This document shows positions 1-10,598 of a DNA stretch of 64,000 nt, one piece after another. The DNA lies in assembly GCA_001466705.2 (NCBI GenBank), contig LATX02000202.1, positions 434,001-498,000 of the forward strand, written 5' to 3'. Position 1 is the first letter of the stretch. Each line of letters begins with the position of its first letter. The position numbers and the translations under genes are program-made. The notes beneath the pieces were generated by a model, which was not told the origin of the DNA, did no database searches, and saw only the letters and a program-made list of their open reading frames with translations. The stretch is from Moniliophthora roreri (taxonomy: Eukaryota > Basidiomycota > Agaricomycetes > Agaricales > Marasmiaceae).

Positions 1-1458
1 ACTCTTGACGTAAATTGAAAGGTGGTGTCCTTTGGTGTTTAGGATTCGCTGGCTGAAGCGCATCGCTGTGGTGAACGTCAGGTGGGTCCCTGGAAGCGAG
101 AGCCGAGTCACGAGGTTACCGTAACACGGAAGATCAATTTCCAAAGGAAGGCGGTCCAGGCTTTGCTTCGCACCACCGCCGGCAAAAGTTTTTGCTCGTC
201 AAATGCTTTAGAGCACGAATATCTCTGTTCTCTTTTTTACCGCTCAAAAGAAATAGAATGATGGTTTCTAGGTTAATCATCCTCGTTTCGGGCGATTGGC
301 TGTGGTCCTGAACCCGTCAATGGGGCAGCAAGACTTTGGTCGGAATCCCGGTCGTTTCATCGGAAATCGCAGCGTAGGTGACGTGAACCTTAAATATTTT
401 TACTACTGCGTGCTTCGACAGTGCCAGTGAGTACCTGCATTTCTATTTCGTTTGCCACTTTCTCATACCATGGTAGCAGTAGACCAGGTGGAAAACGGTA
501 TACTTGTCACGACATACGGTATGTATGTTTACAAGACTACTTTCTGTGAGCTTGCATCTTTCGCCTCTATAATTACCCGTCAGCTAACACGTGGGGATTG
601 TACTTAAACAGGAAGATTCTGGACTGCCTTCACAGCTCTGCTAGTATTACCCAAAGCATTTGCGAGGCATTCTTAATGACGACTCACGAAGACAACGATC
701 AAGAGGATTCCTTTTTGAGATTCGAGTTCTGGATCTCTCAATGCTCATCATCAAAATCATTCACATAGCCGCCGGGATTTGCGTGGCCTCCGCTTTGGCA
801 GGGTTCTATCGACAGAATTTGCATATATTGCGTGGTATAATTCTATGGTCCGAGAACCTTTTCCGAAAAAAAGCTAATTCCTGGGAAGCTCTTCGTGGCT
901 GCTCTTCGTGGCTGCTATTCCCACCCAATGTTCTCCCGACCAGCGTGACTAGTACCAACCATTTTCGCCAGCATCAGCATTTCTGCACTCCCAACTTCCA
1001 GCAGTAATGCTACCTCTTGCCAGGGTATCACGGCTCACATTCACGCCATTAGGATTGTCCCCCAAATAAAATCTTTATCTATGTTCCTGGTCTTCTGCTT
1101 GAGTTTCTATCTTCCATGCCTACTTACTTATCTTGACTCGGATGTCTGAAACCTTTGTCCCCTTCTTGCAGCCTACGAGTCAACACGGTGCAGGCAACGA
1201 TTAACGCACTCTGCCACAGCTCAACACGTGGAGAAATAACCATAGGTAAAGATATATTGCAGAACGAGCGGCAAACAAGCATAGAATAAGGATTTGAAAG
1301 CAAATTACAGGGACAGCAAGAATGGTGGAGTAGTGGTCAAAGGTGGACGGTAGAAATGGAAGAGACAAACAGGAGTTGATGAGGGCGGCTTAGATACCGT
1401 TCATAAACATCGTCGCCGATGAGCAGAAGTGAAATACGCACTGAGAGAACATCGACCT
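1..1458. other. No supported gene
   Basis: I see no reading frame with convincing splice sites, family motifs or codon structure in this stretch. A 115-codon open frame at 660-1007 (plus) has no recognisable motif and is not supported further. The stretch ends at the stop codon of the first YPC-GFHP family member. Confidence 0.5.
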
Positions 1459-2098
1459 TCAATACAATATGCCGAATGAATAGCTGTCATGCCCACCCGA
1501 TTGAGTCCCATAGTGATCTTGAGTAGCGGACTCAACGATAATCTGATAAATACGACGTTAAATGACAAGGAGATAACTCGGAGTCCAGCGACTACGTACC
1601 AGTATGTCTCTGACAATAATTTCGACATCGTGATTCCAAGTAACGATGTCTCCGACAATCTCGGGATGAAAACCAAGATATATCTTGCAAATGGACAACG
1701 ACGTCGCATCTAGTTCAAGAGATCTGACGCGTATCTTGGAAGCCCTTCTCTTCAAACTAAAAGATATAGATATCAGTAGCTTGAGCTTGAACCTTTGACA
1801 TGTAGAGAAGGTGGACCTACGCGATTCTCCTCCGCGTCATACTCTCCAGCTCGAAACCATACCCATACAACGGGAGGTTTTCAACGCTCCGAAAGTGCTC
1901 ATAAGCATTGTCGAGGACTTTTTCCTTCTGCTTCAAGTCTGATACGGTGAGGCACGGGTATCGATGGCGAAAGTATGGCCAGAGCATTGCGGCGGAGAGG
2001 ACCATCGCGCCCGCAATGATGTAGTAGAGAGTATGGTTATTGGCATCAGGGATTGGGTTTTCGATGGGAGAAACCTGACTTGCTGCGAGAATGGGCAT
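1459..2098 (-). CDS. YPC-GFHP family membrane protein, copy 1
   Basis: Function unknown. Three exons, 2098-1821, 1756-1600 and 1542-1459, join in frame to 172 codons plus stop. Exon 1 encodes a variable N-terminus, a hydrophobic helix at about residues 24-43 and the YPCLT motif at about 47-51, followed by a charged helical stretch rich in Lys and Glu. Exon 2 holds the family core (LKRRAS, then GFHPEIV, then RDIL at the exon end). Exon 3 is a short tail of 27 residues. Intron 1 is phase 2 and intron 2 phase 0, as in the other copies. The frame is also open upstream to a Met at 2176, so the start is uncertain; I chose the Met giving an N-terminus of usual family length. A 21-bp minisatellite lies just upstream. 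Confidence 0.75.
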
Positions 2099-2282
2099 TG
2101 AGAATGGGTACTTAAGAAGTGGGGGGTTCTGGTGGGCAAGACGCACGATTTTTAAAGTGTCAACAGGATAGGGCATTGATAAGTAATTCCATGATGTGGA
2201 AGCCGGTTTGGGAACTGGTGATGTTCAGTGGACATGATGTGGATATCTGGACATCAAAAAGGGCGAGTTGTTCGGAAACTGG

Positions 2283-2430
2283 GTACCGAAAAGGGTGAAC
2301 TAGACATTGAAAAGGGTGAACTGGACATCGGAAAGGGTGAACTGGACATCGAAAAGGGTGAACTGGACATCAAAAAGGGTGAACTGGACATCGAAAAGGG
2401 CGAACTGGACATTGAAAAGGGCGAACTGAA
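2283..2430. repeat. 21-bp minisatellite, about seven units
   Basis: The 21-bp unit (aagggtgaactggacatcga and near variants) is repeated about seven times with few substitutions. Because 21 is a multiple of three, the plus-strand frame at 2228-2440 stays open and would encode a KGELDIE heptad repeat, but I see no other support for a gene. It lies in the presumed promoter or 5' region of YPC-GFHP copy 1. Confidence 0.85.
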
Positions 2431-2440
2431 CAATGATTAG

Positions 2441-3174
2441 TTCAATAGACACGACGGAGTGATGATGATCGCCCGGTATGGCAGTGCGGATGTCGTATAC
2501 ATGGTATTAACCTGTAATCTCTTTTTCGTATAGCAGCCTTACTATATATCTGACCTTCCTCTCATTTTCCGCCTTCCCGGTCTTTTGGCGGATCCCGCAG
2601 GCGAGAAACAATCTTGCCTGTAGTAGTATGCTCCTGAGCATAAGAGGTTAGTGGAAGTGGGTGGAGAAAGTAAGGGATTGGCTGAGAACCCCTGATGCAG
2701 ACTAAAGTTACATATAGACTGCTGTAGAGCCCCCCACAAGACATGCGGAAATGCGAGTAGACATACAGAACGGGAAGTTCCATTCCAACGTCGTGATGTC
2801 GGGATACAACTACTGTATCCCATCATGAAACTTGCTCTGTGTTACACAGATATCCTACTGTTGATTGTGGCGTATGGAGAAGATGACAACTGAATAGTAA
2901 GGCCGGTAAAGGCCCAAAGTTGGTGAGAACCCTCGTCCAAAGAAGGGCAGCTCAGGCAGACGACACTGATCCACCCCACTTCAACACACTCACTCATCAT
3001 TGGGCGTACGGAGATTGAAAGCTTTTCGACCCATAATCATATATACTGCATAGCATGAAAGTGTATGTGGGCGTGTAACAAAGGGCAAGGCATGCATACG
3101 CGTACAGTAAAGCAGGTATAGTAAAAAAAGGATCCCTACGCCCGACGCTGCTTTGAGGGAAGGTAGTACACGTT
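2441..3174. other. Intergenic, no supported gene
   Basis: Between the minisatellite and the stop codon of the eS6 gene I find only short frames without motifs. The part nearest 3174 is presumably the 3' untranslated region and terminator of the minus-strand eS6 gene. Confidence 0.5.
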
Positions 3175-4126
3175 TTAAGCGGTCGTTGCTCTGGAACACT
3201 AGAGTTAGTATCTGAAGTGCAAATACAAGTTGAGAGGAGATGGGAAACGTACTTCTGGTGGTGAGCAGCCTTGACGGCAGCAACCTTGGCCTTCTTCTCT
3301 GCGATACGCTTGGCGAGGAGAGCGCTGCGTAGTGTCAGTATCAGGGGAACGAATGGAAGAAGAGACGGTACTCACTCATACTCGGCCTTCTGCTCCTTTT
3401 GTGCCTCAAACTTGCGACGCTTGATAGATCTGAGGTGACGACGGCGCTGGAGACGAACGGGGGTGACGAGACGCTGGATTTTGGGGCTAGACACAAAATA
3501 AGCGTTTTAGTAGACGAAATGATCCAAATCGGCAATGCACACTCACGCCTTGGTATACGGCTTGGCGTTCTCCTTCTTTGCGCTCTTCACCTCTCGCCTA
3601 ACAACATACTTCCTCACATCATCCTCCTTGCTCAAATTAAAGAATCTCCTAATCTTTGTAGCCCTCTTTGGTCCAAGTCTCTTTGGCAAGACAGTATCGG
3701 TAAGACCAGGAATCTCATTTTCGCCCTGCTTCACGATAACGAGAGAGAGAACGGCAATATCTGGGCCGACGATGCATCCACGAACGGATTTACGCTTGCG
3801 TTCACCGGTACGGCGGGGGCGGTAGCACGAGTGGCCGTCGGAGAGGAGGAGGCGGACACGGTGGGGAAGGAGGACACCCTGCTTCATTGGGAAACCTTGC
3901 TTGTCGTTTCCACCGGTGATACGGAAGATGTAACCTTTCCATTCGTCACCGATAGAGTCGGCGGGGACTTCTTGGGCCATTTTCTTGTCGAAGAAGATAC
4001 GGTAGCGTCTTTCATCGTCGATGTCGAGGAGTTTTTGAGCCCCAGTCGCGGGGTCTATGGGTCATGTCAGATGATAATCTGTGTAGAAATAAATTTTTGA
4101 TACTCACTGGCAATGTTCAGCTTCAT
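3175..4126 (-). CDS. RPS6: 40S ribosomal protein S6 (eS6)
   Basis: Structural protein of the small cytosolic ribosomal subunit. Five exons, 4126-4108, 4054-3547, 3486-3376, 3324-3253 and 3190-3175, join to 241 codons plus stop. The protein starts MKLNIANPATGAQK, continues with the family's DDERR and Gly-rich segments ([17 protein letters not shown]) and ends in the long basic helix typical of eS6 ([15 protein letters not shown] and onward). The start codon sits in a 19-nt first exon, a usual arrangement for fungal ribosomal genes. The last intron contains a perfect tactaac branch point, and the final exon adds only KATTA. The gene is divergent from RPS13 with about 305 bp between the start codons. 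The large plus-strand frame over 3399-4100 is a shadow. Confidence 0.95.
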
Positions 4127-4431
4127 GATTTGAGGAAATGAGGGCTAGCAGCGACTCTTGAGGTACGCCTGCGTTGAGGAATCTTGCTGTTGAAAGGGAC
4201 GTCGACTGCTTGGCCTGTCGGTCGTATAACCAAATAGGAAAACAAAAACAAACACACCATCAATAATTTAAAGTTTGGCAACTGTACAGTTACACTCCAA
4301 GCCACCGCGGCAAATGCCGAAAGGCTCACGCGGAGACATTCTCTGCATTCTCTGCTCGTTGGACTCTCGTTGCCTCAAGACCCTCAAAACTTTTTTAATT
4401 CTTCCTCTCGACACCCCTCAAGACAGTCGCC
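4127..4431. promoter_or_regulatory. Shared bidirectional promoter of RPS6 and RPS13
   Basis: This 305-bp gap separates two divergent start codons of small-subunit ribosomal proteins. Pyrimidine-rich tracts precede the RPS13 start (around 4390-4428), as is common for ribosomal protein genes. I infer a shared promoter from the arrangement. I did not identify specific factor sites. Confidence 0.6.
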
Positions 4432-5128
4432 ATGGGTCGTATGCACGCTCCCGGAAAGGGCATTTGTACGTCGCAGAGTCATTCAGAACGAGATCATGTA
4501 CTGACATTTTTGACTTTTTAATATAGCGTCCTCTGCTCTCCCATACCGTCGCGCTCCCCCTACGTGGCTCAAAACGACTCCCGAGGATGTCGTCGACCAC
4601 ATCATCAAACTCGCCCGTAAGGGTCTGACCCCATCTCAAATTGGTGTCACCCTCCGTGACTCGCACGGTATCCCCCAAGTCCGTTTCGTCACTGGAAACA
4701 AGATCCTTCGTATCCTCAAGTCTCACGGTGTGTGGTACTTTGTGTCGAGTCTTGATAGGTCCTCATACACTATCTTTTATCCTTGCTCTTCTTATCTCTG
4801 TTACGTCTTGCTTGATGCGCTTTTTTGCATATACCTTTTTGTTTGGGGATAGGACTTGGCCCATCCATCCCTGAGGACCTCTGGCACCTCATCAAAAAGG
4901 CGGTCGCCGTCCGAAAGCACCTTGAGGTTAACCGCAAGGACAAGGACTCTAAATTCAGACTTATCTTGATCGAGTCGAGGATTCACAGGTGTGTTTGCCG
5001 GCTATTATCTTTTTCGCTACATTGACTAATTGATCCGTCATAGACTTGCGCGTTACTACAAATCCAAGCAGCAGATCCCTCCCACCTTCAAATATGACTC
5101 TGCTACCGCATCTACCCTCATTGCCTAA
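4432..5128 (+). CDS. RPS13: 40S ribosomal protein S13 (uS15)
   Basis: Small-subunit ribosomal protein of the uS15 family. Four exons, 4432-4465, 4527-4727, 4853-4988 and 5044-5128, give exactly 151 residues, the usual eukaryotic length. Recognisable blocks are [12 protein letters not shown] at the N-terminus, [50 protein letters not shown] and [12 protein letters not shown], ending TASTLIA. All introns are GT-AG. The start follows a pyrimidine-rich leader and is fixed by the family N-terminus. No damage is seen. Confidence 0.97.
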
Positions 5129-6160
5129 GCGCATGTTGGTCAAGGCGGACAGTTTGGGGCTGGATGAGGGTATCACCATTAGTGACTCGATTATTGTCGT
5201 ATATGATTCCATGTACTGGTGCTCTGTATGTTATACATCCAAGCGTATGCCGAACTATGGTATTCCAATGGTTGCGAATGTTCGAACAGCCATCTCGTAG
5301 TCTAGAAACCTCGGTTTTCGGCACATACCCTGTGCTGTGAAAATTCGAAGACTCAAGTGAGCGAACCCAGAGCAGCGTTCGTCCACGAGTACTCAACCGG
5401 GTCAAAGTCGAGTATGCTGAACGTGGGTTTCAGTCTCTTTATATCACCTCGGATGCATCATCTCCACCGCAATTCCTACTCGTGAGATGCCGACCCCATG
5501 CGCCCTGCCTCTTCAATCAGTACGTTAATCTCAAGACCGCGGATATCAGCGAAGACGGAAGATAACGGGGCCGGTACATGTTGTCGTGGAAGTCCAGTGG
5601 AGGCAAAGATGTGGCTCGGGAAACAATGTTTTGTTGGCGCTGTGCGGATTTAAGAGCTTCAGACACTTATTCCGAGCAAGCCGTTTTTTTTCTATCAACT
5701 TCGTGATTGCTAGAAATTCCCTCGCTATCGATCCAAAGCAACGGAAGACCCCACACTCTCGCTCGCTCGCTTGCTCACTAGTTGTCGACACTCAATACCA
5801 ACTCGAGGAATCTCCATTACATTCCCAATGTCAACTTGCTACTTCGATTCCGAAAATGACATCGATTTTACAGCATCAGGTGAGTGTAATGTAATATAAT
5901 ATATCCTGCTCCAGACTTGGACAGCGACTGATGATGATGATGAGAACCACACAGCAATAATCATATGCCAAACCTGTCGACGCGAAGATCCGTAAACGAG
6001 GTCCAGGGTAATATATATACTAATAGGCCCCTCTCGGTCTCCAGATCTACTTAACCACGTTCATCCTTGGGAGTACTTATAGCCCGCCCTCTACGACGCT
6101 TTTAGGTTATTCTTCTTCTCCTTGTTTACTAGCCCCCCTCCTCCAAGCTCTCGACCCAAC
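5129..6160. other. Intergenic, no supported gene
   Basis: About 1 kb between RPS13 and the next gene. Frames of about 80-100 codons on both strands overlap one another and carry no motif. The last 60 bp before 6161 are rich in C and T, as expected for a fungal promoter and 5' leader. Confidence 0.5.
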
Positions 6161-7089
6161 ATGACGACTCAAGTCTTGACGGTGAACCCTACCCGTACTC
6201 TCCCACATACATCAACGATACGGATCCCATTTGTCAAGTCGACCCCATCCTCTGCTGGTAGGCCATCCAACGCGTGTTTTCTAGGCCCAGGCTAAAGCAA
6301 ACATAAACAGTACAACAGGAAACCCTTCTTCCCCTTCGCGAAGGTATCTACCGTATCCAGACTACACACGATGACGACGTGTCAGGGGAGAAGCTGTACC
6401 TCTCCGCTCAAGGAGGATACGTCAAAGCCAAACCCCAGCATGACTCTGATAATACTTCTTTGGTGCGTTACGTTTATCATCCTAGTCCTTGATCCGACCA
6501 CTAACTCTGGGGGAACAAGTGGAAAGTAACACGCAGCCGAACACTCACCTCTGGTATAAAATACACCGTGGAGAACGTTGGCACAAAGGAGAAGATTGGT
6601 GTAAGCAATTCGGTGTGTATATATCCTTTTCTGTTCTATATTCTTTCCTCGGTACTCATACTCATACTCATACTCACGCTAAAACAGAGACTCCTATTAA
6701 TCACGATAAAAGAAGCCGATTTACACCCCTATGCACCTCCATTCGAGGTATCGTTCACACAGTCGGGGTCGGGGTATCAGATATCCACGACGTTGCCGTC
6801 TGATTATAACTCCAAGGATGAGTTCTACTTGCATCTTGGGATATGGCAGTTGGAGCCGTGGGGAAAGCCGGTTTTGCCTGCTCCGGTATGTTTTCTTCTT
6901 CTTTCTTCATGTTTGATCTCGTGGTACTGATGTGTCGTGTTGTAGGTTCACCTATCAACAAAAGTATTCCCCGAAGCGGACTGCGTTTGGGGATTGGACT
7001 TTGTATCTCCGCTACCCACACCAACACAAGAGAGAAAGGAAAGTTTAAAGAGTGTTAGTTCGTTGGAAAGTGTTGAGGAGGACGAATAA
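6161..7089 (+). CDS. Unrecognised 227-residue beta-rich protein
   Basis: Five exons, 6161-6257, 6311-6462, 6520-6612, 6688-6885 and 6946-7089, join through good GT-AG introns with matching phases to 227 codons plus stop. There is no signal peptide or membrane helix. The middle (PLREGIYRIQT, LYLSAQGGYVKAKP, TSGIKYTVENVGT) reads as short beta strands joined by turns and recalls the small beta-trefoil lectins and protease inhibitors of mushrooms. That is a resemblance in style only, and I name no family. The C-terminus is acidic (SLESVEEDE). It converges with the minus-strand repeat protein ending at 7357, leaving about 270 bp between them. Confidence 0.7.
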
Positions 7090-7356
7090 CTATCTCGTAT
7101 GCTTTGGTCAAGGATCGGGATCGGAATCACACATGTAATTGTAGCAGGTTCATATGTATTATAATACCCAAAACAAACACTACTCGACCGACTGAATGAC
7201 ATGGAGTGAACAAAAAACGGTTTGTGTAAAGGTGGAGAAAGAAGAAGTCGAGCATGGATCACATGTATGTAGATAAACGTCCTCTTCACACTCGGTAAGA
7301 CGTCACACATATTCGTGAATAGGATAATTATCATCTCTAACCTGTCCCACCAACAC

Positions 7357-8624
7357 TCATCCAACAAGTGAGGCAGCACCGGTGGGGAAATAGCCGAACG
7401 TCGTCGTACCCTTGGCAGTGGCTGTCGGGAAGTTGTCGAACGTAGTCGTGTCATCGTAGCCCGAGGCGGTGACGGTGATAGTGATACCATTGGCAGAGCT
7501 GGACGCGGTGGGATGAACGACTGTGATGCCACTAGCAGAGCCGGACACGGTGGGGTGAACGACTGTGATACCACCAGCAGAGCTGGACGCGGTGGGATGA
7601 ACGACTGTGATACCACTAGCAGAGCCGGACGCAGTGGGATGAACAACTGTGATACCACTAGCAGAGCTGGACGCGGTGGGATGAACGACTGTGATACCAC
7701 TGGCTGAGGCTGAGGCAGTGGGATGAACGACTGTGATGCCACAAGCAGAGCCGGACGCGGTGGGATGAACGACTGTGATACCACTAGCAGAGCCGGACGC
7801 AGTGGGATGAACAACTGTGATACCACTAGCAGAGCTGGACGCGGTGGGATGAACGACTGTGATACCACTGGCTGAGGCTGAGGCAGTGGGATGAACGACT
7901 GTGATGCCACAAGCAGAAGCCGTTGCGGTGGCATGAACACCCGTGATGCCACTAGCGGAGGCGGACACAGTGGGAATAGCAACCCCTGTGATACCGCTGG
8001 CTGAAGCCGAAGCAGTGGGATGAACGACTGTGATGCCACAAGCACAAGCCGTTGCGGTGGCATGAACAGCCGTGATGCCACTAGCAGAGGCGGACACAGT
8101 GGGATAAACGACCGTGATACCACTTGCAGAAGCCGAAGCAGTGGGATAAACGACCGTGATGCCACTTGCAGAAGCCGAAGCAGTGGGATGAACAACTGTG
8201 ATACCACTAGCAGAGGCGGAGGCAGTGGGACAAACCACCGTGATACCACTTGCAGAAGCCGAAGCAGTGGGATGAACGACCGTGATGCCACTTGCAGAAG
8301 CCGAGGCAGTGGGATAAACGACCGTGATACCACTAGCAGAGGCGGACGCAGTGGGATGAGCAACCGTGATACCACTGGCTGAAGCCGAAGCAGTAGGATG
8401 AACGACTGTGATACCGCTGGCCGAAGCAGATACCGTGCCACTGAAGACGCTGGGGAAAACGGCAGTAACACTAAAATTCCTGACGGCGATCTTGGGAGCA
8501 GGAATCTAGAAAGAAGAATACGTCGGTAAACTCGGAGACATCTTGGAAGTGCATCACATACCGCCACAACGCAGGAAATACCTGCAAGAACAAAAATCTT
8601 GAGAGCAGGGTTGAAAAGACGCAT
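7357..8624 (-). CDS. Secreted repetitive protein (about 22 x 14-residue repeats)
   Basis: Two exons, 8624-8562 and 8505-7357, give about 403 residues. Exon 1 encodes almost exactly a signal peptide (MRLFNPALKIFVLAGISCVV). After a short linker the protein is a run of about 22 repeats of the type GITVVHPTASASAS, a 42-bp unit, with variants carrying Cys, Tyr or Gly. The tail is Thr-rich and non-repetitive (TTTFDNFPTATAKG) and ends without a hydrophobic GPI-type segment. Role unknown; the composition fits a Ser/Thr-rich, probably O-glycosylated wall or matrix protein. The large minus-strand frame 6948-8624 and the plus-strand frames are shadows of the repeat. Confidence 0.8.
7480..8430. repeat. 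42-bp coding minisatellite
   Basis: About 22 imperfect head-to-tail copies of a 42-bp unit encode the 14-residue repeat of the secreted protein. Neighbouring units often share the same third-base variants (for example the GSAS and SSAS types alternate), which suggests local homogenisation by slippage or unequal exchange. One unit near 7970-8010 carries an extra codon, so length changes have stayed in frame. Confidence 0.85.
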
Positions 8625-8639
8625 CTTGTGGCTAGAATA

Positions 8640-10598
8640 AGAGCGCTAAATCAAGAAGAAAGTGCACTGAGAGAGAGGCAGCTCTTTTGACGCATCTTCT
8701 TATACCATAGACACAGCTTGCAGACCGCTCGAGCCCATAAAGTGTTGAAGGCAAACCAAGACCTCCGTGAGAAGGTCAAATGGCGAGTTACCATCAGGAA
8801 AGTCAGCATGTCCGATGGTGATTGTGAGGTAAGAATGGACTCCGCAGCACTCCAGGCGTAATTAATTCATTTGAAGGAAGGATTTCATCAGCTTTCATGA
8901 TTCCAAATGCACTTCTTGAGCGAATGTGTGATATCCGCAGCATTACTACCGTGAAATGAGAGTGGTTGAATACATACTATATGTTGTCGGAGGCCAGTGA
9001 TAACCGTTGTCATGTCTGGCAGACACGATGGCCTTTGTAGTCCGGTTGACGCCCACCTATCCTTTGGTATCGATAAGTACGTGGAATTCTTTTGGGGCGA
9101 TACTAATTTGACGCTATGATCACTGCAGTAAGAAATTTAAGTTCAATCCCTTCACGGATGAAAAGAAGTAACCTTGTTCCAGTTTTCCGCAGAACAGCCA
9201 ACGCACCGAGTACATTTGCCTAGTAAGATTCTGGTTCCTGGGTTTCTGTACCTAATGACTTCATCAAGCTTGGGATTCGAGAAGCTTGGCTGCTCACAGC
9301 GGTTGGTAATACTTTGAGTCGATTTCCACCCAGTCATTCGGCACGTAAACATGGCTAGGAAGGATATCACAGGGTGCTGCTTCCAGTAAAATGGGTCGAA
9401 AGCCTTTGCACGGAGCTGCCAAGGCCAGATACTGATAACTGTAGTGGACAGTAAACGTCCAAGGTGAGCGGAGAGAACTATCATGCCAGGCCAGGCCGTT
9501 GGTCGACATTCAGATGTACGAGCCGCTCGATGTCGGAACTCGCCTTTAAGGAGCAGTAGCCTGGTTAACCTGGTTTTATACCGAGATTGAAGACAGTCGT
9601 TCAATCTGAGGAGCAGAGGCGTCCATCTTGGTTGGATATTCCTCCGAGCCATTAACTATGTGTCGGTTGTGCCCGCGACAACAGTCGCGGCCACCTCCAA
9701 GCCTAGGCAAGCTATAGTCGTGGTAATAAAAATGGAAAAACAGCCCATTTGTATCAGTTTCAGCGACTCGTTTGCATGAGCCTATAACCCACATTTCAAT
9801 TTGATCCTCTGTAAAATGTGTGAAATGATCCATGACGTCAAAACACAGGAAACTGACCTGCCGTTTGGATTTCGGCCGACTCAGAGTCGTAGGCAGTCAA
9901 AAAGATCTATGCAGACCTTTATGTTTAGAAAATTCGGACTTTCTGGCTGGAAGGCCTAATCCTCGTTGCTCCCGCTGTAGTAGGGGGACCGGGGCATGGA
10001 GCGGAGGTTCCAGGCCTGTTTGGCAGTGTTTGGCATGAGCTTCCGGCGCGTAGTCTACATTTCCGTGTACGTAGTTAGCAGCATCATCAACGAGCAGCGT
10101 CGTCTTCGGCATCGCGATAGCCAGACCATCCGGCCCTCTCCACCGCTATTCGGGTTCAGGGCCATCGCACTCCCAACAGCGCACGAAACTGTCCAGGAAC
10201 TGAAAGCACAGACAATCCGGTGTTTTCAACCACGACTCTTTCGCTCCTCTAGTCACTTAAGAGATTACAGCGTGTGGATCATTTTCAGAGAGATACAAAG
10301 TCTACCATGAGTCCTAGAGCTACGAGGAAGAATACTTGCGATGGTGGTTGTAAGGCAAAGCTAATCTTAGGCGCCGGCCGGAGCCTGGGCCCTTTGGATC
10401 CTTGTCTTATCAGATAACAGGGTCGATTTTGCACGGGTCATCAATCATCAATTTGATTGACACGGCAATTTTCTGAATCAAAAAGCACACCACCTGCACT
10501 CATGGACGGGAAGCCTAGAAAAGGCTTTGGCTGCTTCCTTGTTCCTGGACCACCACCTTGACCTCAAAAGGATTGGGAGAGACTCCTTGTTCTCCACC
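8640..10598. other. Intergenic, no supported gene
   Basis: Nearly 2 kb with scattered frames of up to 166 codons (9152-9652 minus). None shows a recognisable motif, a signal peptide or a chain of in-frame splice sites. Some could be remnants of a decayed gene. The region separates the divergently placed repeat protein and siderophore transporter genes. Confidence 0.4.

Noticed and set aside
3399..4100. 233-codon plus-strand open frame
   Set aside because: It lies antisense to the eS6 coding exons, whose protein matches a universal family; the plus-strand frame has no motif and crosses the introns.
7480..8430. CRISPR-like array of regular repeats
   Set aside because: Repeats are contiguous without unique spacers and lie in a coding exon of a eukaryote; it is a coding minisatellite.
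6948..8624. 558-codon minus-strand open frame with Leu/Pro/Arg-rich repeats
   Set aside because: It is another frame of the 42-bp array. The frame with the signal peptide exon, a good intron and a GITVVHPTASASA repeat is the better gene model.
9152..9652. 166-codon minus-strand frame between the repeat protein and the transporter
   Set aside because: No recognisable family, signal peptide or helix; length alone is not enough in a 2-kb gap.
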